Translations under genes and position numbers: made by a program
Source: Isoetes taiwanensis
Taxonomy: Eukaryota; Streptophyta; Lycopodiopsida; Isoetales; Isoetaceae
Direction: 5' to 3'
Assembly: GCA_021234155.1 (NCBI GenBank)
Contig: JAJEKV010000031.1
Coordinates: 10,338,218 to 10,402,217, forward strand
DNA: 64,000 nt
Notes under the pieces: model-generated
Told to the model about the DNA's origin: nothing
Database searches by the model: none
The model's input: the letters and a program-made list of their open reading frames with translations, nothing else
In this document: positions 49,481 to 57,968 of the stretch, piece after piece
Numbering within the stretch: position 1 is the first letter of the stretch
How the letters are laid out: every line of letters begins with the position of its first letter

Positions 49481-51058
49481 TTACCAAGTAATGTCACTGT
49501 TATTCCATTCTGCTTGAGAAATATAGCTGAGGATGGCATTGTAAAGGGATCTGCTGTTGTCATCTTCATTCCTGATAATGGAGGAATCAAAAGGAATAGA
49601 ACCGTTAGCATCGAATAAATCCGAAATTGTAATCAAACCTTTTTCTTGCCACAGTTTTGCTTGGTCTGGGAAATTTCTGATGAGACAATGGGTGCTGTTT
49701 TCACCAAGGAGGTAGGGATTCCAAAATATATTTTGAGAAAGGGAAATGCCTTTCTCCCACGAATACATTCCCTTTACCTGCTTCCAAGCCATAATCCATT
49801 TCCTTATCAAGGGAGGACAATTGTTGGGGATCTGAAAATAAAAAAAGCCTGCGTCAGGGAGCAACATTTTAATGTTCCAGCCATATGGCTTGCATTTGAG
49901 AATGTAATGTTTGATGAGGACTGTAATCGGATGTTGGATCTTGTTGGTAATGGCCCTGAAGAAATACTTTGCTGCCAGGGCTGTGGCATGCTTCTCAATA
50001 TTGATGATGCCTAATCCTCCCATAGACCTGGATTTGCAACATTCTTCCATAGAGACTGGAGTACCACCGAAGATAAATCTCCCAAGAATCCCTTGTAACT
50101 TTCTGTATACGTAAAGAATGAAGGAGGATTGATAGACATGGGTTGAGGCAATGACCGAGTTTGCAAGGATTGCCCAACCAACTTTAGAAAGGAACTTTGA
50201 GTTGAGAGTGTCGACTTTGTGGTAGAATTTCTCGATGATGTTATTCCATAATTCAACAGCGTTTGATCGGATGGCGAAAGGAATGCCTAGAAGCTTAGAA
50301 TGAACATTTGGGGGATTGAAACTGCATTCAAGGAGAGTGGCAGCCTGAGCTCCAAGATCCGGGTTGTGAGAGGTAATCTTGGATTTTGTAGGATTAATCT
50401 TGCAGCCAGAAAGGTTACCGAAAGCATTTAAGATCTCCTTGGCATGATTAATCGACTGGAGGTCCATGGATAAGAGGGTGAAGGTGTCATTTGTAGGGAG
50501 ATATAAACCTGTTATTGTTCCCTCTTCTTTTGCTTTTTGCAAACTGCTGTGAAGGGCTTCCATTACAATGATGAAGAGAAAGGGGGACAGGGGGCAGCCC
50601 TGCTTGACTCCTCTTCTAATGTTGAAGAAGGGACTGCATTCTCCATTAATAAGAACCGAGGAAGAGGAGTTGTTGAGAATTGCAGTGAAGAGGTTGATCG
50701 AGCTATTACTGAAACCAAGTTTACTGCAGCAGAGTTTGAGGAAGTTCCAGTTGACCGTGTCGAAAGCTTTAGTAATGTCGAGTTTGAGGAGAGCAATCTC
50801 TTGATTGGAATCTTTTGCCCATCTAAGGCCGAGAGCAGCAGTAGCAACATTGTCCAGGATATTCCTTCCTTTCAAGTAAGCCGATTGGCTTTGACTGATG
50901 ATATTGTTCAAAACCTCTTTCAGCCTCTGAGTGATGGCACCTGAAATAATCTTGTAGATAACATTAGTTAAAGAAATAGGTCTATAATCCGAGAAGGAGA
51001 TGGGTTCAGGAATTTTTGGGATCAAAGTAATGAAGCTGGTGTTAATTCTTTCATCCAT
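49481..51058 (-). pseudogene. LINE ORF2 reverse transcriptase, long frame with lost active site
   Basis: 525 uninterrupted codons: FITLIPKIPEP and YRPISLTNV, YKIISGAITQRLK, QSAYLKGRNILDNV, LLKLDITKAFDTVNW (first catalytic Asp), GVKQGCPLSPFLF, then ITGLYLPTNDTFTLL. The FADD box that should precede DTFTLL is gone: about 15-20 residues are missing and TND stands in its place (around 50487-50498). The thumb follows with KINPTKSKI and LLGIPFAIRSNA. The frame is therefore open but cannot encode an active polymerase. Confidence 0.85.
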
Positions 51059-51124
51059 CTTTTTCCTTATAAGAAACTCATTGGCGACATTCAGAATATA
51101 CGGTCCCAGAATATCCCAGGTAGC

Positions 51125-51860
51125 TTAAAAAAATTCAGTGGGAAGACCGTCAGGTCCCGGGGATTTTCCATTCTTCATACCATTTACCAGTTTGCTAAGT
51201 TCTTCAATAGAAAAGAGACCGGTTAGGGCTATATTCTGTTCTTGAGTGACTCTTTCTTCTATTTTGATGAAGTTCTCGCTTTCCTGCTGATTTATTTCAG
51301 AACTAGTGCCCATAATATTAGTAAAATGGTTAGTGGCAGCAATCTTGAGGTTATCATCCCCATTAATTTTAAAACCGTTGACCATGACTTCATCAATGTG
51401 ATTTCTTTTGGTTCTGCCTTTGGCTTTGACAAAGAAATATTTGGAGTGGGCTCTCTCATCCTCTTTGAGCTCAATTATCTTGGATTTGAGTCTCCATCCT
51501 GCAGCTATCCTTAATTCTCCAGCTTCAATCTCTAAACTGATTCTGTTATATTCATCCCCAGCAGCATTAAGGAGAATACTTCTGAGATTGTTCAAATGGG
51601 CCATCTTAGCTGTATGGATCTCTTTCACCCAAATTTTAAGCTTGTTTTTAATTAGCTTGGCAAGGTTGCACCACCAGGACATCCAACCATAACTGCCATA
51701 CGGCTTGGCAGTAGAGTTAATCACCTCCATAATAATATCCTTAAAATCTGAATGGTTAATCAGCTGAGCATTTAGTTTGAAGTAAGAATTCCTCTTGGTG
51801 GCTGCCTCGCTATCCCTTTGGATGGCAATAAGCTGGGGGAAGTGATCAGCCAGTGTGTAG
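51125..51860 (-). pseudogene. LINE endonuclease-RT linker, truncated by insertion
   Basis: Reads ADHFPQLIAIQRDSEA at its start, then the helical linker with WMSWWCNLAKLIKNKLKIW, KAKGRTKRN, and the RT start GMKNGKSPGPDGLPTEFF. A stop near 51126 separates it from the RT frame. The open frame seems to run on to 52003 but the part beyond 51860 is LTR sequence read by chance. Confidence 0.8.
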
Positions 51861-53487
51861 TGTGACGTTCCAAAGACGATTATACGGTCCCTTAACGTAT
51901 ATTGTATCTTGTCTCCACACGCTGCATTACGCCACCCCCGGCGGTAATGCGGCGGCGTAGCCAGTAGGTAGCCCCTAGGGGGCAACTTACAGAGAATGTG
52001 CATTTATTAATGTGCACATTCATCTAGGTGCACATTTTCCCATGTGGACACTTTATGCCAAGTGGGCCATACCTAAGTGTGCAATTAATGTGCACATTGA
52101 CCAATGTACACATTAATGTGGGCACACCTTTCCATGTGGGCACATTTTGCCACCTAGCCATTAAAGGCAAGTGGGCCCATTCCCAATTATCCCACATGCC
52201 TAAAGGGGATAATTGGAAACCCTAGCCAACCCCTTGTCTATTTAAGAAGGGAAACCCTAACTTGCCCATTTTTCGTTTCTAGGGTTTTAGAGCTCTGTTT
52301 TGGCTGCCCCAAGGGTCAAATCCGCCTCCCAGATCTGTCTGAGCGAATTGCCCCATTAGTTTCCCTTGATTCGAGGTTTAAGGTGATGGTTGAGCTCGTG
52401 TCATCAAGGATCAGGTATTTCGTTAGCCTAAACCATCTTCTAGTCATTAAATCAAGAGGGTTTAGCCTATTAAATTCACCATAGCAGTCCTCTAGATCTC
52501 TAGATACCAGACTCTAACTAAAGAACCTAACTCTATGATGTAGATTAGATCTAGTTCTTTAGTTCTTCTATGATGTACATGGATGATGTATCTCTATGAA
52601 CTCCTTGTATTGGGAAGGGGGGTAGAGACCTGAAGCTTGGTAGTAGATGCTCCTAGATTAGCCTCTCTAGCGCACTATAGATTCGACCTGTGTACAAGAA
52701 CCACACCTGGTTGTGGGTGAAGGGGCCAGACTGGCTTACAAGGAGGTTCGTGTTCTAACTCTTGAACGATCCCTATGGTGTGTTAGTGCTACCGGGGATC
52801 ATTGTGACTAGGTCTAATGCCTTGCCACTGCGTGTGGGCAAGGCATGGGCTCGACACCCGTGGGGTGATGCGTCACCCTCCATTGGGTTCAAGTCGAATA
52901 CGGGCAGTGGCCCTCTAGTCACCTTGAGTCAAGATGTAGATCTCCTGAGGGAGTGATCCCTACCGCCCCATCGAATCGGGAGATGCAACCCGGATATAGC
53001 CCCTTGGCTATGCATCCCATGGGGCTACAGGTCCCAACACTTTTCAAAATTCTCTACAAAGTGTGCAATGTGAGGGGGATGGAGTGGACTACCCTACGCC
53101 ATGTTCTCATGCCACCCAAATCCATTGCCATGAATTCTGCCTCGCAATGAACTCTGAGACCCAAGCCGCCGAAATTGTCATCCCTTGAGTCCGAGCCTTG
53201 GGTAGGACCCCTATGTATGATGCCGACGTTGTCTATGCAGATGTTGATGCCCCACCCTTCGAGGTGGATATGTGCTTATGTTGTATACCGACATGTATGT
53301 TTACGCCTCGCCAGCCTAGGTAGGCCCCGAGGGAGATTGGGTAAAATGACCCCTTCACTCTTCCCACCGGACTCGTTCACGGTGCGGTGATTGTGGAGGG
53401 CCCTCAGATCGATTAATGGAGCTGGTATGGGGATGAACTCCTGCTTGTATACCTGTGGGTGCACCATATAAAGTAGGGGACGTCACA
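51861..53487 (+). repeat. 5' LTR of the H3-carrying chromovirus
   Basis: Begins TGTGACGTTCC and ends GACGTCACA, an inverted terminal repeat. The first part recurs at 63514-64000. It starts inside a LINE codon. A likely core promoter is CTATTTAAG (52238-52246) with a telo-box AAACCCTAA 6 bp further on (52252-52260). An upstream cluster of ATGTGCACAT-type palindromes (51998-52140) may bind regulators. Short frames inside are not genes. Length 1627 bp. Confidence 0.88.
51998..52145. repeat. Cluster of TGTGCACA-type short palindromes in the LTR
   Basis: At least six variants of ATGTGCACATT or GTGGGCACA occur within 150 bp upstream of the LTR core promoter. The right LTR has one extra 18-bp unit, showing the array changes by unit gain or loss. 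Confidence 0.7.
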
Positions 53488-53490
53488 AAA

Positions 53491-53504
53491 TGGTATCGAG
53501 CAAT
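53491..53504 (+). promoter_or_regulatory. Primer binding site, tRNA-Met type
   Basis: TGGTATCGAGCAAT lies three bases after the LTR end and matches TGGTATCAGAGC with one base deleted. It fixes the left LTR border. Confidence 0.75.
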
Positions 53505-53708
53505 GTTCTTGGTGACCAAGAGCAAAAGCACCAATACCATGCTCCCAAATAGTACTAACTTGATAGGATCCTTAAACCTCGAAAATGGGAAAATTTTTCT
53601 CATCCTTGTAGTCTATGCTAAGCTAGTAAATCAGCTTAGGAAATGACCGAAAACATAATGAAAACATAAAAGACTAAAATTGGTGAGCCAACCTCCAAAA
53701 AGTGGGTG

Positions 53709-53771
53709 GTCTCACATGTCGCCATTGAGACGGATAATGAGAATCTCATTTTGGGTGGGAACGCGTGAGAC
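53709..53771. repeat. Hairpin 1 (diverged copy)
   Basis: Arms GTCTCACATGTCGCC and GGGAACGCGTGAGAC flank a palindromic centre AATGAGAATCTCATT. Stem is imperfect compared with hairpins 3 and 4. Confidence 0.75.
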
Positions 53772-53910
53772 ATTCAAATTTTGAAACACACTAAAAGGTC
53801 ATAAATTACAGAAACATAACTTGATAATTCCAATCTTGACCTAAGAAATAGTAAAATTGACATGTTATATGCTTAGAAAGTATAAAATCTAGTAGCGGGA
53901 CCCACCATAA

Positions 53911-53976
53911 AATTCACGTCGCGCCGGAGACGTAAAATGAACTTTTCATTATCGGTCCGGGCGCAACGCGTGAGAC
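53911..53976. repeat. Hairpin 2
   Basis: Arms CACGTCGCGCC and GGGCGCAACGCGTGAG flank AAAATGAACTTTTCATT. Second member of pair 1. Confidence 0.75.
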
Positions 53977-54051
53977 CTTTGCTTAAATTTAGGTGTTTTA
54001 GATGTTTTAAGCAACCCAAAAGGTAGTTTGGAATTTAACCTAAAACCGACC

Positions 54052-54060
54052 CTATAAATA
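54052..54060 (+). promoter_or_regulatory. TATA box of the H3-like gene
   Basis: CTATAAATA, matching the plant TATA consensus, 116 bp before the ATG and followed by a C-run. The second cargo gene has the identical motif at 122 bp. Confidence 0.65.
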
Positions 54061-55010
54061 GACCTAGACCCCCCCCCCTCATTTTCGCACTCCACAAGCT
54101 TAGAAAGTCTGCTCTCCTTTGCCAAAGGCGATCTTCCGGGCGATCTCGGATCGGCGAACCGGTCAACATGGCCCTGACAAAACAGACCGCTAGGAAGCCC
54201 CGCCGAGGCTTAATCGTCCAGCGCCGGAACCCACGCCCTCATTCGAGGGATACTCCAAGAACGCCTTTTCCCAAGGGCGAATCTTCTTCCAAGGAAGGAA
54301 GGTGGATCGGATCGGAGCTCGTGACGGAGGTCATAGACCACTTTGCCTGCACATAATGCACCGCATCCTCAAGAAATCGCCGAGGAGGAAAGAAGGAGCA
54401 GTGGAGGAACGGAGCGTGTAGGGCAACGACCGCCGAGGAGCAACTCGAGGCTTGGACCCGTCTGCAGGAGGAGGAAGAGAGAGAGGAGCAGCTGCAACCG
54501 AGGCTTAGCCCCTTTGTTGCACCTCGCTCATCGCCAAATATGAAGTCAAAGAGCCGACGAGACGAGGACGGCGAGTCGAAGATCACCCAACCACAAATGG
54601 CCAGGGTCAAGAAGAGGAAGGCCAAAGGCATTAAGGCGGGCAAGAGGAAAGTTGTGAAGGTTGGTAAGCGAGCGATGGGTCCCGTCATCAACGAGCCATC
54701 AGCGAAAGGCATCCCCGCCTTCACCGACGAATTTGACGAAGACTACGCTCCCCAACCCCAGGGGTGAGCTCTTCAAAACCCCTACCGTGGAGAAGGAAGT
54801 ACCGAAAGGTGTGGCACCCGAAAGCAAGAGCAGCCCGGACAAGCGCCGAAGCCCCCACCCTTCCCGACGTGGGATAGAGTTAAAGCCCCGCGACCACAAC
54901 GGGAAGCATACGTGATAGACCCCGTCAAGGTCTATCAGAAGAAGATTAAGGAGCACAATGCCTACATGGCTAAGTGGGAGGCGTACAACGCCTACTACCA
55001 GGAGCACAGG

Positions 55011-55081
55011 GTGAGAACAATTGAAGGCGGACGCCCGACAAAGAGCCCGGACCCGCCGCCGCCGCCCCACCCGCACCCAAG
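55011..55081 (+). other. Possible 71-nt intron in the H3-like gene
   Basis: Donor CAGG-GTGAGA and acceptor ACCCAAG, with a C-rich run before the AG. Removing it joins the tail frame to the histone-fold frame in phase 0. The alternative is a simple frameshift in the GCC repeat. Not proven. Confidence 0.4.
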
Positions 55082-55135
55082 CCTCCCAGAGCACCAGGAA
55101 AGAAGCGGACCAAGAGCAAGCAGAAGGAACAGAGA

Positions 55136-55402
55136 GCCCTCAAGGAAATCCGGCACTTCCAGCGAAGTTACGGACTCTTGATTCCCCGGGCACCGTTTCA
55201 ACGCTTGGTCCGAGAAGTCATGCAGGAGTACAACACGGACATGCGCGTGACCGATGAAATGCTGCTGTGCTTACAGGAGGCAGCAGAGGCAAAAATAGTG
55301 CAGCATTTTGAGGATTCCACGGCCTGCACAGTTCACGCGAAAAGGGTCACGCTCATGAGGCAGGATATGTACTTAGCTAGACACATCAAGGGAGAACGCC
55401 CT
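55136..55402 (+). other. Histone H3 fold segment
   Basis: 89 codons in one open frame: alpha-N helix ([11 protein letters not shown]), helix 1 ([14 protein letters not shown]), loop 1 (NTDMRV), helix 2 ([20 protein letters not shown]), loop 2 (HAKRVTL), helix 3 ([13 protein letters not shown]). Stop TGA follows GERP, the same C-terminal end as normal H3 (GERA). Intact in itself. Confidence 0.93.
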
Positions 55403-55553
55403 TGAACCTTTTTTTGTAATTAATGAAAATTTTTGTTAAATATAAAGAATTTTGTGCAAATAATGTGTCCAAATCTTGCGTAATTAGGTTAAGATATTGA
55501 ATTCTAGCTTTTATTTTGGCCAAATTGGAGTTTTTGAGCAAAATTGAGACGAT

Positions 55554-55620
55554 GTCTCACACGTCGCGCCAGGACAGAAAATGAGAATCTCATTTTCGGG
55601 CTGGGCGCAACGTGTGAGAC
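55554..55620. repeat. Hairpin 3 (best preserved)
   Basis: Outer arms GTCTCACACGTCGCGCC and GGCGCAACGTGTGAGAC pair over 17 positions with one mismatch-type base. The centre AAAATGAGAATCTCATTTT is itself palindromic around one base. In RNA or single-stranded DNA this folds into one long stem of about 30 pairs. Confidence 0.85.
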
Positions 55621-55753
55621 CATGCCCCAAAAGTGCCCAAAACTGCTCCAAATCGACCAAATAAGGGGTCAATTCTGCCTAACTCGACGAGTTCAATAGA
55701 ATTACAGCCTTAGATTACCCAAACTGATCAAGTTTAGCCCATTTAGAGCCCAT

Positions 55754-55820
55754 GTCTCACACGTCGCGCCAGGGCAGAAAATGGACTTTTTATTATCGGT
55801 CTGGGCGCAACGTGTGAGAC
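55754..55820. repeat. Hairpin 4
   Basis: Same outer arms as hairpin 3, centre AAAATGGACTTTTTATT as in hairpin 2. Thus the first hairpin of each pair shares one centre type and the second hairpin shares the other. Confidence 0.85.
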
Positions 55821-56010
55821 CTCTCAGCAATTTTGTCACCATGCCACATCCAAATCATCTCCAGTTTCTTGCAATAGGTTCATTAGTCCATCTTAGCATC
55901 TTCAAACTCTAAAAGTAGTCTTCAAACTCTCAATTGCACCACTTAATAGGTCAGAATCACCCAATCCCAGCAAATTCTAGGTTATCCAAAAATTAGGGTT
56001 TTCCCCTTTT

Positions 56011-56020
56011 CTATAAATAG
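56011..56020 (+). promoter_or_regulatory. TATA box of the second cargo gene
   Basis: CTATAAATAG, identical to the box before the H3-like gene over 9 bases and at nearly the same distance (about 122 bp) from the start codon. Confidence 0.65.
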
Positions 56021-56133
56021 GTCCCCCATTTCTCAATTAGCACCCCACAAGTTTGCTCTCCACTGCTTAGGCGATCTTCCAGCTCCCTGAGGCACTTCTG
56101 CATCTGTTTGATACTCCTTTCTTCGCTAGATCA

Positions 56134-57656
56134 ATGGCCACTGCTGACTTCAGGCGATGGTACAGCGCCAGTGCCCATGCTGCCGAGGCGGATGTCAATG
56201 ACATCTTCTAAGTCTTTGGGAGAGAGATAGATTTCCAAGCCACTTTGAATGCAACCCCAGCATACAGGCAAGTTCTAGCAGAGTTCCAAGCTAGGGTAGG
56301 ACCCTCCCTCGTTCAGCTTCCACCTTGCATAGGCTATTTTGTACCCCACCCATCCCTTCAAGCAGCCTTGGGTGATGTCCCCAACATCGCCAAGTACTTA
56401 ACTAACAAGGCGCAGAGGCTGCCAGACTACATGGTCCTGACAGTTGACAGGACCAAGTATTTCTCCTACACCGCCCTAGCTATTTTCTTATCCCACCGCG
56501 CCGAAAACCCAATGGGGGCAACCTCTATCCCTCCGATGGAGGTGGACCCCATAGCAGTCCAAGCCGAAGAGCAGATGCTTTTGCAGTACCAGCAAGAGCA
56601 AGAAGGAAGAGAAGAAGAAGAAGAGTCGGACGACGAAGAGTACACCGAGCTAGACTCAGAGGAGGAATGGCGACAAGCAGAAGAGGAGCTGGTCAACTTC
56701 GAGCAGAGGCGGCAGAACATCAGAGTTGCTCCCCCACTTGGGCTAGGCATCACAAGCCTAGCCCCTATCATCATCAACGAGAGGAGTATCTACTCCTCAG
56801 CGACATCCGAAACCTCCCCAATGCGTGGAGAGGGAACTCCGATTGGATCTAATCGCCTCCACCAACTACTTAGCAGTCCGACTTGGGCGACTTCATCGTC
56901 CGGGGAATCTCGGGCTTTCCGCTTCAAGTCGGGGAAGCCGACACCTACACATTGTGGGGAGTCGACGCCGATATCCGTGCCTACAAAGAAAGATAAGACA
57001 AAGTTATGGAGACAGGAGATCCGCCATCCCAAGAAGAGTTCCTCGCCATTCAGAACGGATGGGGATCGAGGCAAGACCACGAGCATCTTAATGCCCGTGC
57101 CTTCACACCACCTCCAACAAGAGGAGCAGAATCGACCTCGCGAAGTCGACGCCACAATTGAAGACTACCGACCTCACGGAGATAGAGGTCGAGGTAATCT
57201 GCCGGCGCATAGAGCCGGAGGCCAAACAAGCGGAGAAGCTTCACCGACACACAATGACAGTCCCCGAGGTACTACACCCTCTTTCTTTCGGATGGGAGAA
57301 TAGCGGTAGTACACCGCAAATTCAGCCCCGGGTGAAGAAGGAGTGTTCATGCTTATTGCACTCTCGAAGGCTTCGCGGGCATGCTCGAATAGCAAAGAAA
57401 TGTCGACTATGCTGTCCTAGTCAAGAGAGCAATGACACTTGACCTCTTCGACTTCGCCATACCTCATCGACGGCAGGCGAGATTGGCGGTGACCGCGGCC
57501 CTCACATCCGACCGCAGGGTGGAAGAGTTGGGGAGAGCCTTGCAGGGCGGCTCGTCGCCAAGCGTCCTCGTGAACTTGGGTCATTCTAGAGGAACGCCCA
57601 AGTTAAGAAGTTCCTTGAGGACAACCCATCTTACCTACGATTTCAAGATTAGTTAG
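56134..57656 (+). pseudogene. Second cargo gene: unknown protein with acidic stretch
   Basis: The ATG at 56134 (MATADFRRWYSASAHAAEAD) follows the shared leader. The frame has one stop (TAA 56209, codon 26), then stays open to 57303. Residues about 35-140 look globular (RVGPSLVQLPPCIGYFVPHP, LPDYMVLTVDRTKYFSYTAL). Residues about 155-190 are very acidic (REEEEESDDEEYTELDSEEE). From about 56780 the more protein-like reading moves to other frames (SDIRNLPNAW; DFIVRGISGFPLQVGEADTY; EVICRRIEPEAKQAEKLHR; LTSDRRVEELGRALQGG), ending near NPSYLRFQD at 57650, so several frameshifts are present. I do not recognise the family. An acidic stretch beside a histone-like gene recalls histone chaperones, but that is only a guess. 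It is not a second gag by motif. Confidence 0.55.
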
Positions 57657-57968
57657 ACTCTTGATCCCTTAGGAGACTTTTTGTACTAAAATATTATATA
57701 ATATATGAATATAATTTCTTTTGCACTTTAAATGTTTTGTTGATGTATTTTGTCCCACAACTATGCCAACAAACCACATATAATGCAAAAGAACAAGTTA
57801 AACTAACCATATAGCCATGAATTACTTGTGCATGCAGCTAGAGGCCTAAACTCAGGGGAACGACAACGCCGAGACCACGTGGAAGAACAGAGTCCGCCCG
57901 CACCACCCCGCAAGGAACCCGCTTTGAGGAGTTCTGACCCATGACCCCGTAATAGAGGAAATATCACG
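57657..57968 (+). other. Spacer and possible start of gag
   Basis: AT-rich for about 170 bp, then a coding-like stretch in the gag frame from about 57858 (ERQRRDHVEEQSPPAPP) with a TGA at 57942. The true gag start may lie here. CATGCAG at 57831-57837 could be a splice acceptor by which LTR-initiated RNA skips the cargo genes; unproven. Confidence 0.4.

Larger units (their letters stand above)
48322..51860 (-). mobile_element. L1-type LINE, cut by the chromovirus insertion
   Basis: Minus-strand element with A-tail (T-run at 48322-48327, followed by GATTGAAGG as in the 39.1 kb LINE). It reads zinc finger, RT, and the link to the endonuclease, then ends abruptly at 51860, in the codons for SDHFP-like ADHFPQL, where the LTR of the chromovirus starts. 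Its endonuclease and ORF1 should continue beyond the right LTR, outside the window. Confidence 0.85.
53505..54167 (+). promoter_or_regulatory. Leader and promoter-like module 1, before the H3-like gene
   Basis: Contains two long hairpins (listed separately) 202 bp apart, then a TATA box CTATAAATA (53-60 of the 54000s) and a leader with CCACAAGCTTAG, CTGCTCTCC and GGCGATCTTCC. The same set in the same order is found before the second cargo gene. The distance from TATA to ATG is about 116 bp. This looks like an internal promoter separate from the LTR promoter. Confidence 0.65.
54168..55405 (+). pseudogene. Histone H3-like gene with very long N-terminal tail, carried in the retrotransposon
   Basis: The protein begins M-ALTKQTARKP, the canonical H3 tail start with R2 changed to L and S10 to P, keeping K4, R8 and K9. 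One frame then continues to 55010 with stops only at codon 63 (TAA 54354) and codon 200 (TGA 54765). It is rich in Lys and Arg (KKRKAKGIKAGKRKVVKVGKR) and has helical, aromatic parts. The histone fold follows in another frame, reached by a plausible 71-nt intron (55011-55081) or a one-base shift. From [14 protein letters not shown] to GERP it aligns with canonical H3 residues 47-135 over 89 codons with no gap, about 48 identities by hand. Kept are PFQRLVRE (helix 1), TDxR (loop 1), LQEA and EA (helix 2), FED, HAKRVT and LAR-I-GER. C110, H113, R116 and D123, used for H3-H3 contact, are present, so dimerisation and H4 pairing look possible. R63 is Pro and K122 is Gln. Loop 1 has canonical length, unlike CENH3. 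Tail length is about 300 residues instead of 46. The gene sits between the primer binding site and gag of a chromovirus. This copy is dead or needs splicing; younger copies would show the intact form. I do not know a described family of this kind. Confidence 0.85.
55406..56133 (+). promoter_or_regulatory. Promoter-like module 2, before the second cargo gene
   Basis: A repeat in design of module 1: two hairpins 200 bp apart, then a TTAGGGTTT telo-box (55993-56001), TATA CTATAAATAG at 56011, and a leader with CCACAAGTTTGCTCTCC and AGGCGATCTTCC. Flanking sequence is diverged, so the match of spacing and motifs suggests an old duplication kept by selection. Also the 3' UTR of the H3-like gene must end here, but I see no clear polyadenylation signal. 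Confidence 0.65.

Noticed and set aside
53000-53480. Several 60-80 codon frames in 52.0-53.6 kb on both strands
   Set aside because: They lie inside the LTR, and similar frames in the right LTR show they follow the repeat and not a protein.
54168-54356. ALTKQTARK as a chance match in a 62-codon frame
   Set aside because: Chance was considered first, but the same gene ends in a full H3 fold about 800 bp later and the frame between them is open apart from two stops, so both parts are taken as one H3-like protein.
54339-54915. Alternative frames in the H3-like gene (54343-54543 and 54661-54915)
   Set aside because: They are shadows: the frame of the start codon stays open through these parts with only two stops, and its wording is more protein-like.
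55136-55405. Centromeric H3 (CENH3)
   Set aside because: Loop 1 has the same length as in canonical H3 and the C-terminus ends GER-x directly; CENH3 usually has a longer loop 1. The tail start ALTKQTARK is also canonical-like. Divergence alone does not make it CENH3.
56466-57395. Long minus-strand frames opposite the second cargo gene
   Set aside because: Serine- and arginine-rich mirror images of the acidic plus-strand protein, with no motif of their own.
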